Assembly: GCA_020637615.1 (NCBI GenBank)
Contig: JACKKC010000010.1
Coordinates: 1 to 64,000 of the forward strand
From: Rhodovulum sp.
Lineage (GTDB): Bacteria > Pseudomonadota > Alphaproteobacteria > Rhodobacterales > Rhodobacteraceae
Length of the DNA: 64,000 nucleotides
Direction of reading: 5' to 3'
Both the position numbers and the translations under genes were made by a program. Positions 16,118-25,370 of the stretch are shown here, in pieces (position 1 is the stretch's first letter; each line of letters starts with the position of its first letter). The notes under the pieces are model-generated. The model saw only the letters and a program-made list of their open reading frames with translations, did no database searches and had not been told where the DNA came from.

Positions 16118-16582
16118 TCACCCGCCGGCGGCGGCCTTCCGCACCCAGCGCGCATCCTCCTGCGCCCAGTAGACCGCCGCCAATCCCGCCACCGTGACCT
16201 CGCGCCAGAGCGCGCGCGCCGCCTCGACCGCCGCCGCGTCGCCGCCGTCGAAGAGCAGGCAGACCCGAAGGAAGCCGGACATCTCCGCCACCGTCGCCGT
16301 CGCCCCCTCCACGAGCATCAGCACCTCGGCCGCATTGGCGTTCTCCGCCCCGAGCGTCAGCAGCACCGGCTGCCGCTCGGGATCCGCCGTGGTGGCCGGG
16401 CCGTGCGGCAGGAATGAATCGTCGCGATAGCTCCAGAGCGCGCGATCGAGCGCGGCGAGCCCGTCCTGCGTGCCGCAGCGCAGCAGGACCCGCCAGCCCC
16501 GCGCCAGGGATTTCTCGAGCAGGTCCGGCAGGGTTCGGTCGAGCGGCGTCGCGGTCAGGTGGTAGAAGAGGACCTCGGCCAA
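16118..16582 (-). CDS. holC: DNA polymerase III chi subunit
   Basis: 154 residues. HolC links the clamp loader to SSB at the replication fork. The sequence opens LAEVLFYHLTATPLDRTLPD and contains GWRVLLRCGTQDGLAALDRA, LWSYRDDSFLPHG and PVLLTLGAENANAAEVLMLV, the standard chi pattern. The start is a TTG at 16582, 5 nt after the pepA stop, with GAGG inside the pepA end as ribosome site. Downstream of pepA is the usual alphaproteobacterial place for holC. Confidence 0.92.
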   Translation of the reverse strand: MAEVLFYHLTATPLDRTLPDLLEKSLARGWRVLLRCGTQDGLAALDRALWSYRDDSFLPHGPATTADPERQPVLLTLGAENANAAEVLMLVEGATATVAEMSGFLRVCLLFDGGDAAAVEAARALWREVTVAGLAAVYWAQEDARWVRKAAAGG

Positions 16583-16587
16583 TCGGG

Positions 16588-18069
16588 TCAGCCCTCGAAA
16601 CGGTCCCGGATCAGGCGGTCGAGCGCGCGCACGCCCCAGCCGGTCGCCCCCCGGGGCGCGAGCTCCGAATCCTTGCCCAGGCTCGCGACGCCCGCGATGT
16701 CGAGATGCATCCAGGGAAGCCCGTCCTTCACGAAGCGCTGGAGGAACTGCGCCGCGGTCACCGCCCCGGCGGGGCGCCCCCCGACATTGGCCATGTCCGC
16801 GATCCGGCTCTTGAGCAGCCTGTCGTAGGCGGGCGCCAGCGGCATGCGCCAGGCGCCCTCGCCCTCCGCCACGGCCGCGGCGAGAAACGCCGTGGCGAGC
16901 GCGTCGTCGTTGGAGAAGACCCCCGCCTTCTCGTGGCCGAGCGCGATGACGATCGCCCCGGTCAGGGTCGCGAGATCGACGATCGCCCGCGGCTCGAAGC
17001 GCTGCTGCGCGTACCAGAGCACGTCCGCCAGCACCAGGCGCCCTTCGGCATCGGTGTTGATCACCTCGACGGTATCGCCCTTCATGGAGCGCACCACGTC
17101 GCCGGGCCGCTGCGCCCGCCCGTCGAGCATGTTCTCCACCAGCCCCACGAGCCCGACCACGTTGGCGGGAGCCTTGCGCAGCGCCAGCGTCTTCATCACG
17201 CCCGCCACGACCCCGGCGCCGCCCATGTCCATGGTCATCTCTTCCATGCCCTGCGCGGGCTTGATCGAGACGCCGCCGCTGTCGAAGACCACGCCCTTCC
17301 CGACGAGCGCCAGCGGCGCGGCATCGCCGCCGCCGCGCCACTGCATGACCACGACCTTCGAGGGGCTTTCCGAGCCCATGCCCACCGCCAGCAGGGTGCG
17401 CATGCCCAAGCGTTCCAGCTCGTCCTCCTCCAGCACCTCCACGGAGAGGCCGAGCTCGGCGAGGGCCGAAAGCCTTTCGGCGAATTCGATCGTGCCGAGC
17501 ACGTTCGCCGGCTCGTTCGTCAGATCCCGGGTGAAGAAGACGCCCGCGATCTGGGCCGCCAGCGGCGCGAATTCCGCCTCCGCCTTCGCCGCGTCCCGCA
17601 CCACCACCGTCACGTTCCGATTGGGAGGGGTGGCCTCGGGGTCCGGCGAGCGGTGTTCGGTGAAATCGTAGGCGCGCAGGAGGAGGCCGAGCACCAGTTC
17701 GGCGGCCTTCGCCTGCGCCGACGCGAGCACCGTCAGCGGAGCCGAGCCGTTGAAGCCCGCGATCGCGGCGCCGGCGCGCCGCGCATCCTCGGCGCTCGGC
17801 CGCCGCGCCAGCTTGACCACCTGCACCGCCTCGGCCGCGAGCCCCGCCGGATAGGCGATGACATGGCCGCTTCCCGGCTTGGCCTTCCCGAAGACCTCGC
17901 CCGCCACCAGCCGGCCGAGCGCCCCCCGCGACAGCCGGTCCAGCCGCCGCGCCATGGCATCCATCGCGCCATCGGGCGCGACGAGAACCGCGATCCTGCC
18001 CTCCAGGGCCGCAAGCCCGGCCGCGTCCATTTCGGTGAAGACGGTTTTGAGTGGCGTTGTCACGGACAT
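16588..18069 (-). CDS. pepA: Leucyl aminopeptidase (M17)
   Basis: 493 residues. It removes N-terminal residues from peptides with two metal ions. The catalytic core shows VGKGVVFDSGGVSIKP at about 256-271, MTMDMGGAGVVAGVMKT and NTDAEGRLVLADVLWYA at about 338-354, which supply the Lys, Asp and Glu ligands and the Arg. The N-terminal domain is normal. ATG 18069 or 18075 could be used; neither has well-spaced ribosome complementarity. It is divergent from lptF across about 90 bp and forms an operon with holC. Confidence 0.94.
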   Translation of the reverse strand: MSVTTPLKTVFTEMDAAGLAALEGRIAVLVAPDGAMDAMARRLDRLSRGALGRLVAGEVFGKAKPGSGHVIAYPAGLAAEAVQVVKLARRPSAEDARRAGAAIAGFNGSAPLTVLASAQAKAAELVLGLLLRAYDFTEHRSPDPEATPPNRNVTVVVRDAAKAEAEFAPLAAQIAGVFFTRDLTNEPANVLGTIEFAERLSALAELGLSVEVLEEDELERLGMRTLLAVGMGSESPSKVVVMQWRGGGDAAPLALVGKGVVFDSGGVSIKPAQGMEEMTMDMGGAGVVAGVMKTLALRKAPANVVGLVGLVENMLDGRAQRPGDVVRSMKGDTVEVINTDAEGRLVLADVLWYAQQRFEPRAIVDLATLTGAIVIALGHEKAGVFSNDDALATAFLAAAVAEGEGAWRMPLAPAYDRLLKSRIADMANVGGRPAGAVTAAQFLQRFVKDGLPWMHLDIAGVASLGKDSELAPRGATGWGVRALDRLIRDRFEG

Positions 18070-18158
18070 CTCCATTAGGCTTGCCGGATGCCGACGAGGC
18101 CTAGCGCCTTTCCGGTCGCTTGGCCATACGGGCCAGTCCATCGGCACGAAGGGCGCGC

Positions 18159-19280
18159 GTGAACAGGCTGGATCGCTATATCCTGAGGCAGCTGGCAGGG
18201 GCCTTCGGCTTCTTCGTGCTGGTCTTCACGGGCGTCGTCTGGCTGACCCAGGCGGTGCGGCTGATCGACACCGTGATCGCCAGCGGCCAGAGCGCGCGCG
18301 TGTTCCTCGAATTCTCGGCGCTGGTCCTGCCCCAGGTCCTCGTGATCGTGCTGCCGCTCTCGGGCATGGGGGCGGCGCTCTATGCCCTCAACAAGCTCTA
18401 TACCGATTCCGAGCTGATCGTGATGATGACCTCGGGGCTCGGGCCCCTGGGACTGCTTCGCCCCACCGCCATCTTCGGCGCCGCGATCGCCGCCACGCTC
18501 GCGCTCGTGATGATCGTCATCCTGCCGGTGGCCGGGCGCACGCTGGCCGATCGCAGCCAGGCGATCCGCTCCGACCTCGCCAATGCCCTGATCGTCGAGC
18601 GGCAGTTCATCCATCCGCTGACCGGGCTGACGCTCTTCATCGACGACACGAGCCGCGCGGGCGAGATGGCGGGCGTCTTCCTCAACGACCAGCGCGATCC
18701 GGAGCGGATCGTCACCTATTCGGCCGAGCGCGCCCTGCTCCTGCGCGAGGGCGACGAGGCGCGGCTCGTCATGCTGGACGGCATCGCCCTCACCCCCGAC
18801 GGCAGCGGGCGCAACCTCAATTCCGTGCGGTTCGAGCAATTCGTCTTCGACCTCAGCGAACTGGTACGGGCCGAGATGACCCGCATCCCCCGCCCCTCCG
18901 AATATGCCGTGACCGACCTGCTGGCACCGACCGAGGAGATGCTGGCATCGGGCAGGCACAGCCGTGGCGATTTTGTCTCCGAGGGCCATTACAAGCTGAC
19001 CATGCCGCTTCTCGCGATGCTCTACCCGATGATCGCGCTGGTGACGCTGCTCGCCGGCGGCTATAGGCGCAGCGGCTTCGGGCGCCGCGTCATCGTGGCG
19101 ATCGCCGTCGCCGCCACGATCCAGGTGCTGCTCTTCCTGCTCCGCGAGCGGGTGCAGGTCAGCCCCGGGCAATGGCCGCTGATGTACATCCCCCATGCGC
19201 TCGGGCTGATCTACATCGCCGCGCTCCTGCGCTGGCTGAGCCGGAGCCGGCGCAGACTATGGCGGGCCGCCACGCCATGA
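18159..19280 (+). CDS. lptF: LPS export ABC transporter permease LptF
   Basis: 373 residues. It is one of two inner-membrane subunits of the LptB2FG extractor that feeds lipopolysaccharide into the LptC-A-D bridge. The N-terminal LDRYILRQLAGAFGFFVLVF and the second helix region ALVLPQVLVIVLPLSG are typical. A periplasmic beta-jellyroll occupies about 125-265 and three more helices follow. I chose GTG 18159, preceded by GAAGG; an upstream ATG at 18120 would add 13 Arg-rich residues. It overlaps lptG by 4 nt. Confidence 0.93.
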   Translation: MNRLDRYILRQLAGAFGFFVLVFTGVVWLTQAVRLIDTVIASGQSARVFLEFSALVLPQVLVIVLPLSGMGAALYALNKLYTDSELIVMMTSGLGPLGLLRPTAIFGAAIAATLALVMIVILPVAGRTLADRSQAIRSDLANALIVERQFIHPLTGLTLFIDDTSRAGEMAGVFLNDQRDPERIVTYSAERALLLREGDEARLVMLDGIALTPDGSGRNLNSVRFEQFVFDLSELVRAEMTRIPRPSEYAVTDLLAPTEEMLASGRHSRGDFVSEGHYKLTMPLLAMLYPMIALVTLLAGGYRRSGFGRRVIVAIAVAATIQVLLFLLRERVQVSPGQWPLMYIPHALGLIYIAALLRWLSRSRRRLWRAATP

Positions 19281-20380
19281 CGCTCTGGCGCTACATCCTG
19301 CGCGGATTCCTGCGGGCGGTCCTGATCGTCTTCGCGGTCATCGCCTTCATCCTGTCGCTCTTCGCCTTCGTGGAGAACCTGCGGCGCTTCGGGGAAACCG
19401 ACGCCTCGACCGGCGACATCGTGAGCATCACGCTCCTCCAGGCGCCGGAGGCGCTCTACCAGGTCTTTCCGCTGGTCCTCATGCTGGCGAGCCTCCTGAC
19501 CTTCCTGCGCTTCGCGCGCACCAGCGAGCTCGTGGTGATCCGCGCCGCCGGCGTCTCCGCCCTGCGCCTGATCGCGATCCCGGTTTTCGCCTCGCTGGTG
19601 CTGGGCGTGGTCTTCGTCGGCGTGGTCAATCCCTTCGTCGCCGCCTCGATCAAGCGCGGCCTCGCGCTCGGCGACGAATTCCGCCACGGGGACGCCTCGA
19701 TGCTCTCCTTCTCCAGCGACGGCGTCTGGCTCCGCCAGGCCGATACCCAGGGCGAGACCGGCCAGACCGTGATCCAGGCGGAGCGCGGCAACGCCGACGG
19801 CTCGGTCCTGAGCCAGGTCAGGCTCTACCGCTTCGACTCGGCGGGCACGCTCTATGCGCGCATCGACGCGCCGACCGCGCGGCTGGGCGCCCAGGTCTGG
19901 ATCCTCGAGGACGCCACGGTCTGGGTCGCGACCGAGGACGGGAGGTTCGACCGGATCTCTTCCGGGGACCGGATCGAACTGCCGACGGAGCTGACGAGCC
20001 AGCAGATCCTCGAGAGCTTCTCGCGGCCCGAGATGGTCGGCTTCTGGGCGCTCGGCGCCTTCATCTCCCAGATGGAGGATTCCGGCTTCTCCGGCCAGCG
20101 CCACCGGCTCTTCCTCCAGAGCGAACTCGCCAAGCCCGCGCTCTTCGCCGCGATGGTGCTGATCGGCTCGGCCTTCGCGCTGCGGCCGACGCGCTTCGGG
20201 CAGACCGGCGTGATGATCCTGCTCGCGATCCTCGCGGGCTTCTCGCTCTACTTCCTCAAGGATTTCGCCGAAACGCTCGGGGCCCAGGGCCAGATCCCGC
20301 TGATCGTCGCCGCCTGGACGCCGCCGGTCGCGGCGATCCTGCTCGCCTTGGGCTTGCTGTTGCACCTCGAAGACGGATAA
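19277..20380 (+). CDS. lptG: LPS export ABC transporter permease LptG
   Basis: 367 residues, partner of LptF. The pattern is the same: LWRYILRGFLRAVLIVFAVI at the N-terminus, APEALYQVFPLVLMLASLL, FARTSELVVIRAAGVSA, a periplasmic beta-rich region at about 130-270 and C-terminal helices ending LLLHLEDG. It lies between lptF (ATGA overlap) and lptD (15 nt gap), so inner- and outer-membrane parts of the export chain are co-expressed. lptB/lptC are not in the window. Confidence 0.93.
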   Translation: MTLWRYILRGFLRAVLIVFAVIAFILSLFAFVENLRRFGETDASTGDIVSITLLQAPEALYQVFPLVLMLASLLTFLRFARTSELVVIRAAGVSALRLIAIPVFASLVLGVVFVGVVNPFVAASIKRGLALGDEFRHGDASMLSFSSDGVWLRQADTQGETGQTVIQAERGNADGSVLSQVRLYRFDSAGTLYARIDAPTARLGAQVWILEDATVWVATEDGRFDRISSGDRIELPTELTSQQILESFSRPEMVGFWALGAFISQMEDSGFSGQRHRLFLQSELAKPALFAAMVLIGSAFALRPTRFGQTGVMILLAILAGFSLYFLKDFAETLGAQGQIPLIVAAWTPPVAAILLALGLLLHLEDG

Positions 20381-20395
20381 CACGAGAGCGGCAGA

Positions 20396-22555
20396 ATGCG
20401 GGAAGGGCCCTTGGCGCGTCTGGGACGATCTTCGGTGCTCGGACTGGCGCTTCTCGGCCTCCTGTGGGCGCCGCCCTCCGCGCGCCTGCTCGCCCAACCC
20501 GCACCAGCGAGCCTCGTCGCGGACCGGATCGACTACGACGCCGAGACCGAGACGCTGACCGCATCGGGCGCGGTGGAGATCCTCTACGAGGGCCGCGTCC
20601 TGCATGCCGCCGGCATCGTCTACGACGCGCGGAACGAGGAGATCCGCGCCCAGGGGCCGATCACCCTCGCCGATCCCTCGGGCAGCGTGATCCTGGCCGA
20701 TTCCGGCGCGCTCTCGTCGGACCTGCGCACCGGGCTCGTGCAGGGCGCGCGGCTCCTGATCGCCGACCAGCTCCAGATGGCGGCCTCCGAGATCGGCCGC
20801 AAGGACGGGCGCTTCACCTCGCTCTACCAGACCGTCGCGAGCTCCTGCACGATCTGCGAGGGCGACGCCACGCCGGTCTGGGCATTGCGCGCGGCCCGGG
20901 TGACGCTCGACGACCTCGAGCACCGGATCTATTTCGAGGACGCCACCGTCGAGGTGCTCGGCCTGCCGGTCGGCTACCTGCCGCGCATGAGCATTCCCGA
21001 CCCCAGGGTGCGCCGGGCCAGCGGCTTTCTCCTGCCGGGCTTCAGCCAGTCCGACATCTACGGCTTCGGCTTCAAGCTGCCCTACTACCGGGTGCTCGGC
21101 CCCTCGGCCGACGCCACCGTCACCCCCTTCCTGACGAGCAAGGGCGCCCAGATCATCGAGGGGGAATACCGGCGCCGCTTCGCCAACGGCGGCTTCGATC
21201 TCGCCGGGGTGCTCGCGCTCACCAGCGGCCTCGACAGCAGCGCCGGCCGCGGCGCCCTCACCGCCACCGGCGATTTCGCGCTCTTCTCGGGCTTCATCGC
21301 GGATTTCGACATCAACCTGGTCAGCGACCAGAGCTTCCTCCTGCAATACGATTATTCCGACGCGGACCGGCTCACCAGCGAGGCGCGGGTGCTGCGGACG
21401 CGCGAGAACGATTTCATGCAGCTCGGGATGATCGGTTTCCAGAGCCTCCGGGAGGACGAGGACACCGAGAACATTCCCTTCATCCTGCCCGATTTCACCT
21501 ACCGGCAGCTGGTGGAGATGCCCGGCATCGGCGGGCGGCTCGGGCTCGATCTCGATACGCTCGGCGTCTGGCGGCAGACCGGCGTCAACATGCTCCGCGC
21601 CGGGGGCGGGGCCGACTGGCGGCGGGACTGGACCCTTGCGCACGGCCTCCTCGTCAACGCGGTCGCGGCGACCGAGTTCGACTTCTACCGCGTCTGGGAC
21701 GATCCCGCGACGCCGGAACGGGTGATCGGGCGCGCGACCCCGATCGTCTCGACGGAACTGCGCTGGCCGCTCCTGCGCACGACCGGCCGCGCGGCCCATG
21801 TCATCGAGCCCATCGCGCAGATCGTCTATTCCGACATCATCGGCGAGACCGACAATCCCAACGAGGACAGCCAGCTGCCGGAATTCGACACCACAAACCT
21901 CTTCGTGCTCAACCGGTATCCCGGCCGGGACCGCTACGAGACCGGGCTGCGCGCGAACCTCGGGATCAGCTACACGCGCTACGATCCGTCTGGCTGGTCG
22001 CTCGGCCTGACCGCCGGGCGGGTGCTGCGGGCCGACGGCGACACCTCGTTTCCCGAGGATTCGGGCCTGGACGGGCGCTGGTCCGACTACGTCACCTCGG
22101 TCGCCCTCACCACCGCCTGGGGGCTGACGCTCTCGGACCAGGCGCTCTTCGGCGACGATTTCCTGTTTCGCCGCAACGAGTTCGCCGTGGTCTACGACAG
22201 CGACCGGGCCGATTTCGCCGCCTCCTACGTCTATTTCGCCGAGGACGACACCAACGAGGTCCTCGGGCCGCAGCCGGAGACGAACGAGTTTTCCATCGAT
22301 GCCCGCTACCGGGTCCATCCCAATTGGGAGGTGCGCGGCCTCTGGCGCTACGACATCGCGAGTGACAGCAACCTGCGCGCCGGCGCCGGCATCACCTATG
22401 GCACGCAATGCGCGGAATTCGACCTTTCCGTCTCGCGCCGCTTCACGTCATCGGATAACGTGCCGCCCTCGACGTCTATCGGATTCAACGTGAGCCTCGC
22501 CGGGCTCGGGGATTCGGAAGACCGGTCATGGCCGGCCCGGGTCTGTCTCGGGTAG
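20396..22555 (+). CDS. lptD: LPS-assembly protein LptD
   Basis: 719 residues, the outer-membrane barrel inserting lipopolysaccharide into the outer leaflet. A signal peptide spans about residues 1-34 (FLxLLGLLW-type core before LLAQPAPA). The OstA/LptA-like jellyroll follows at about 40-140 (ADRIDYDAETETLTASGAVE), and beta-barrel strands fill the rest. Cys151 and Cys154 (SSCTIC) and a Cys three residues from the C-terminus could form the disulfides needed for assembly. The surA gene immediately downstream encodes a likely chaperone for it. Confidence 0.93.
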   Translation: MREGPLARLGRSSVLGLALLGLLWAPPSARLLAQPAPASLVADRIDYDAETETLTASGAVEILYEGRVLHAAGIVYDARNEEIRAQGPITLADPSGSVILADSGALSSDLRTGLVQGARLLIADQLQMAASEIGRKDGRFTSLYQTVASSCTICEGDATPVWALRAARVTLDDLEHRIYFEDATVEVLGLPVGYLPRMSIPDPRVRRASGFLLPGFSQSDIYGFGFKLPYYRVLGPSADATVTPFLTSKGAQIIEGEYRRRFANGGFDLAGVLALTSGLDSSAGRGALTATGDFALFSGFIADFDINLVSDQSFLLQYDYSDADRLTSEARVLRTRENDFMQLGMIGFQSLREDEDTENIPFILPDFTYRQLVEMPGIGGRLGLDLDTLGVWRQTGVNMLRAGGGADWRRDWTLAHGLLVNAVAATEFDFYRVWDDPATPERVIGRATPIVSTELRWPLLRTTGRAAHVIEPIAQIVYSDIIGETDNPNEDSQLPEFDTTNLFVLNRYPGRDRYETGLRANLGISYTRYDPSGWSLGLTAGRVLRADGDTSFPEDSGLDGRWSDYVTSVALTTAWGLTLSDQALFGDDFLFRRNEFAVVYDSDRADFAASYVYFAEDDTNEVLGPQPETNEFSIDARYRVHPNWEVRGLWRYDIASDSNLRAGAGITYGTQCAEFDLSVSRRFTSSDNVPPSTSIGFNVSLAGLGDSEDRSWPARVCLG

Positions 22556-22579
22556 GCAAGCGGAGACGGGAGCGGATCG

Positions 22580-23503
22580 ATGCGCGGGATGATCATTCTT
22601 CTGGCGTTCCTGTGCACGGCCACGGCCGTCGGGCCGGCCCGCGCCGCCAATCCCTATGCCGCGGCCTATACCGTCAACAACGGCGTCATCACCTTCTACG
22701 ACATCGAGCAGCGGACGATGTTCCTCGAGGCGCTGGGGGCGCCGGGGGACGTGCGCGAGCTCGCCATCAAGCAGCTGACCGAGGACAGGCTGAAGATCCA
22801 GGCGGCGGAATCCCTCGGAATCGAGCTGCCCGAAGGCGCCATCGAGGCCGGCAAGGAGGAATTCGCCACCGGCCGCGGCCTGACCGTCGAGGACGTCGAC
22901 CGGGTGCTGGAGTCGCGCGGCATCGACCAGCAGACCATGGACGATTTCGTCGAGGCGGGCATCTCCTGGCGCGAGGTGGTCGGCACGCTGTTTCGCGCCC
23001 GCGCATCCCCCACCGAGGAGGATATCGACGCGGCCCTGGAATTCTCGGCGACCGCGCCGGTCGAGGTCGTGCAGCTCGCCGAGATCGCGATCCCCTTCGC
23101 CGAGCGCGGCGAGCCCGAGACCCTGGCGCTCGCCGACCGCATCCACGCCGACCTCACCCGCGGCGCGAATTTCGCGGAAATGGCGCGCCGCTACAGCCGC
23201 AGCTCCTCCGCCGAGCGGGACGGACTGATCGAGCCGCTCCCCGCCGCCCAGCTGCCGGCGGCGATGCGCTCGCAGATCCTGCTGATGCGCCCGGGGCAGG
23301 TCACGCCACCGATGCCGATCTCGGGCGGGGTCGCGATCCTGAAGCTGGTCTCGGTGCGCCAGGAAGCGCCGCCGCCGAGCGAGCAGACCGAGGAGGAACG
23401 CCGCGAGGCCCTCCGCGCCAAGCTCTTCAACGACCGGATCACCGCCTTCGGCCAGGGCTATCTCCAGGAACTCGTCTCCGACGCGCTCATCACCGAGCGA
23501 TGA
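22580..23503 (+). CDS. SurA-like periplasmic peptidyl-prolyl isomerase
   Basis: 307 residues. The signal peptide ends near ARA-ANPY (residues 20-25). A SurA N-terminal helical chaperone domain spans about 25-145 (NNGVITFYDIEQRTMFLEAL), followed by one parvulin domain at about 155-260 (LADRIHADLTRGANFAEMAR, RDGLIEPLPAAQLPAAMRSQ). SurA of enterobacteria has two parvulin domains, so this is the shorter alphaproteobacterial form. A GGGAG ribosome site supports the start. Located between lptD and pdxA, it is expected to escort outer-membrane proteins; it overlaps pdxA by 4 nt. Confidence 0.88.
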   Translation: MRGMIILLAFLCTATAVGPARAANPYAAAYTVNNGVITFYDIEQRTMFLEALGAPGDVRELAIKQLTEDRLKIQAAESLGIELPEGAIEAGKEEFATGRGLTVEDVDRVLESRGIDQQTMDDFVEAGISWREVVGTLFRARASPTEEDIDAALEFSATAPVEVVQLAEIAIPFAERGEPETLALADRIHADLTRGANFAEMARRYSRSSSAERDGLIEPLPAAQLPAAMRSQILLMRPGQVTPPMPISGGVAILKLVSVRQEAPPPSEQTEEERREALRAKLFNDRITAFGQGYLQELVSDALITER

Positions 23504-24492
23504 GCGGCAGCGTCGCGCTCACCCTCGGCGATCCCGCCGGCATCGGCGGCGAGATCGCGCTCAAGGCATGGGCGGCGCTTGCGGGCGAGATCCCCTTCTT
23601 CCTGATCGGCGACGCCGGCCAGATGGCGGATCTCGCGGGCGGTCTCGGCATTCCCCTGCGACGGATCGCGGCCCCCGCGGAGGCCGTCGCCGCCCTGCCC
23701 CACGGGCTGCCCGTCCTGCACCATCCCCTGCCCCGCCGCGGAGCGCCGGGCCGCCCCGAGCCGGAGAACGCCGCCGCGGTCGTCGAGATCATCGCGCGGG
23801 GTGCCGCCCTCGCGCGCGAGGGCGCCGCGCTCGCGCTCTGCACCAACCCGATCAACAAGAAGGCGCTGAAGGAGGGCGCGGGTTTCGCCTTCCCGGGCCA
23901 TACCGAATTCCTCGCCTCGCTCGCCGGCGCGCCGCTGGCGGTGATGATGCTCGCCGCACCGGCCCTGCGCGTGGTCCCGGTCACCATCCACATCCCGCTC
24001 CGCCATGTGCCCGACGCGCTGAGCCCGGATCTGCTCGCGGCGACCCTGCGCATCACCCATGAGGCGCTCAGGCGGGATTTCGGCCTGCGGGCGCCGCGGA
24101 TCGCGGTCGCGGGCCTCAACCCCCACGCCGGCGAGGGCGGCGCGATGGGGGACGAGGAGACGCGCGTGATCGCCCCGGTGCTCGACCGGCTCCGCGGCGA
24201 AGGCATCCAGATCACCGGCCCGCATTCCGCGGACACGCTCTTTCATGCCGCCGCACGCGCCGGCTACGACGTGGCCGTCTGCATGTACCACGACCAGGCG
24301 CTCATCCCGCTCAAGACGCTGGATTTCGACGGCGGCGTGAACGTCACCCTCGGGCTCGATTTCGTGCGCACCTCCCCCGATCACGGCACCGCCTACGACA
24401 TCGCCGGCCAGGGGCGCGCCAACCCGTCGAGCCTGATCGCCGCCCTCAGCATGGCCCACGACCTCGGCCTTCGACGGGCGGGGCGGCGGTGA
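23500..24492 (+). CDS. pdxA: 4-hydroxythreonine-4-phosphate dehydrogenase
   Basis: 330 residues. NAD-dependent oxidation of 4-phosphohydroxy-L-threonine in vitamin B6 synthesis. Markers are TLGDPAGIGGEIALKAW at the N-terminus, CTNPINKKAL near 121, PGHTEFLA (metal His), SADTLFH and MYHDQALIPLKTLDFDGGVN with the third metal His, and TSPDHGTAYDIAG. The start ATG overlaps the surA stop. The surA-pdxA-rsmA order is widespread in proteobacteria. Confidence 0.95.
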   Translation: MSGSVALTLGDPAGIGGEIALKAWAALAGEIPFFLIGDAGQMADLAGGLGIPLRRIAAPAEAVAALPHGLPVLHHPLPRRGAPGRPEPENAAAVVEIIARGAALAREGAALALCTNPINKKALKEGAGFAFPGHTEFLASLAGAPLAVMMLAAPALRVVPVTIHIPLRHVPDALSPDLLAATLRITHEALRRDFGLRAPRIAVAGLNPHAGEGGAMGDEETRVIAPVLDRLRGEGIQITGPHSADTLFHAAARAGYDVAVCMYHDQALIPLKTLDFDGGVNVTLGLDFVRTSPDHGTAYDIAGQGRANPSSLIAALSMAHDLGLRRAGRR

Positions 24493-25334
24493 GCCCGACG
24501 CCTGACGGCCTGCCGCCGCTCCGCGACGTCATCGCCGCCCATGGGCTCAGCGCGCGCAAGGCGCTGGGCCAGAACTTCCTGATGGACCTCAACCTGACCG
24601 GCCGGATCGCGCGCCGCGCCGGCGACCTGCGGAACAGCGACGTGCTGGAGATCGGCCCCGGCCCGGGCGGCCTGACCCGCGCGCTGCTCTCCGAAGGCGC
24701 GCGCCACGTCGTCGCCATCGAGCGCGACGCCCGCTGCCTGCCGGCACTGGCGGAGATCGCCGCCGCCTTTCCCGGGCGCTTGACGGTGCTCGAAGGCGAC
24801 GCGCTGCGCATCGACCCGGCGGCGCATCTGCAGCCGCCCATCCGCGTGGTGGCGAACCTGCCCTACAATGTCGGCACCGAGCTGCTCGTGCGCTGGCTCA
24901 CCCCGGAGACATGGCCGCCGTTCTGGTCGAGCCTAACCCTGATGTTCCAGAAGGAGGTCGCCGAGCGCATCGTCGCCGCGCCGGGCTCCAAGGCCTATGG
25001 CCGGCTCTCGGTGCTCGCGCAATGGCGCGCCACGCCGCGGATCGCCTTCGAGATCCCGCCCCGGGCCTTCACGCCGCCGCCGAAGGTGACGAGTGCCGTC
25101 GTCCATATCGACCGCCTCGAGGCGCCGCGCTTCGAGGCCGATCCCGCAACGCTCTCGCGCGTGGTCGCCCTCGCCTTCGGCCAGCGCCGCAAGATGCTGC
25201 GCGCGAACCTCCGATCGCTCGGCCCGGACATCGAGACGCGCCTCGCGGCGGCCGGGATCGCGCCGACCGAACGCGCCGAACGGCTCTCCATCGAGGATTT
25301 CTGCCGGCTCAGCCGGCACATCGACGAGGGATAG
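24489..25334 (+). CDS. rsmA: 16S rRNA dimethyladenosine transferase (KsgA/RsmA)
   Basis: 281 residues. It dimethylates the two adjacent adenosines in helix 45 of 16S rRNA using SAM. The motifs are KALGQNFLMD at 25-34, VLEIGPGPGGLTRALL (SAM motif I), NLPYN (motif IV), FQKEVAERI and QWRATPRIAFEIPPRAFTPP with the target-site segment. It starts at a GTG overlapping the pdxA stop. It is the last gene of the lptF-rsmA run; DUF4167 converges 36 nt downstream. Confidence 0.96.
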   Translation: MSPTPDGLPPLRDVIAAHGLSARKALGQNFLMDLNLTGRIARRAGDLRNSDVLEIGPGPGGLTRALLSEGARHVVAIERDARCLPALAEIAAAFPGRLTVLEGDALRIDPAAHLQPPIRVVANLPYNVGTELLVRWLTPETWPPFWSSLTLMFQKEVAERIVAAPGSKAYGRLSVLAQWRATPRIAFEIPPRAFTPPPKVTSAVVHIDRLEAPRFEADPATLSRVVALAFGQRRKMLRANLRSLGPDIETRLAAAGIAPTERAERLSIEDFCRLSRHIDEG

Positions 25335-25370
25335 GCGCGCCGCCCCTGCCGGAGACGGCGACCCCCCGGC

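Noticed and set aside
19211..22408. A 1,065-codon open frame on the - strand
   Set aside because: Antisense to lptG and lptD; composition is Glu/Arg/Gly-biased with no domain signal.
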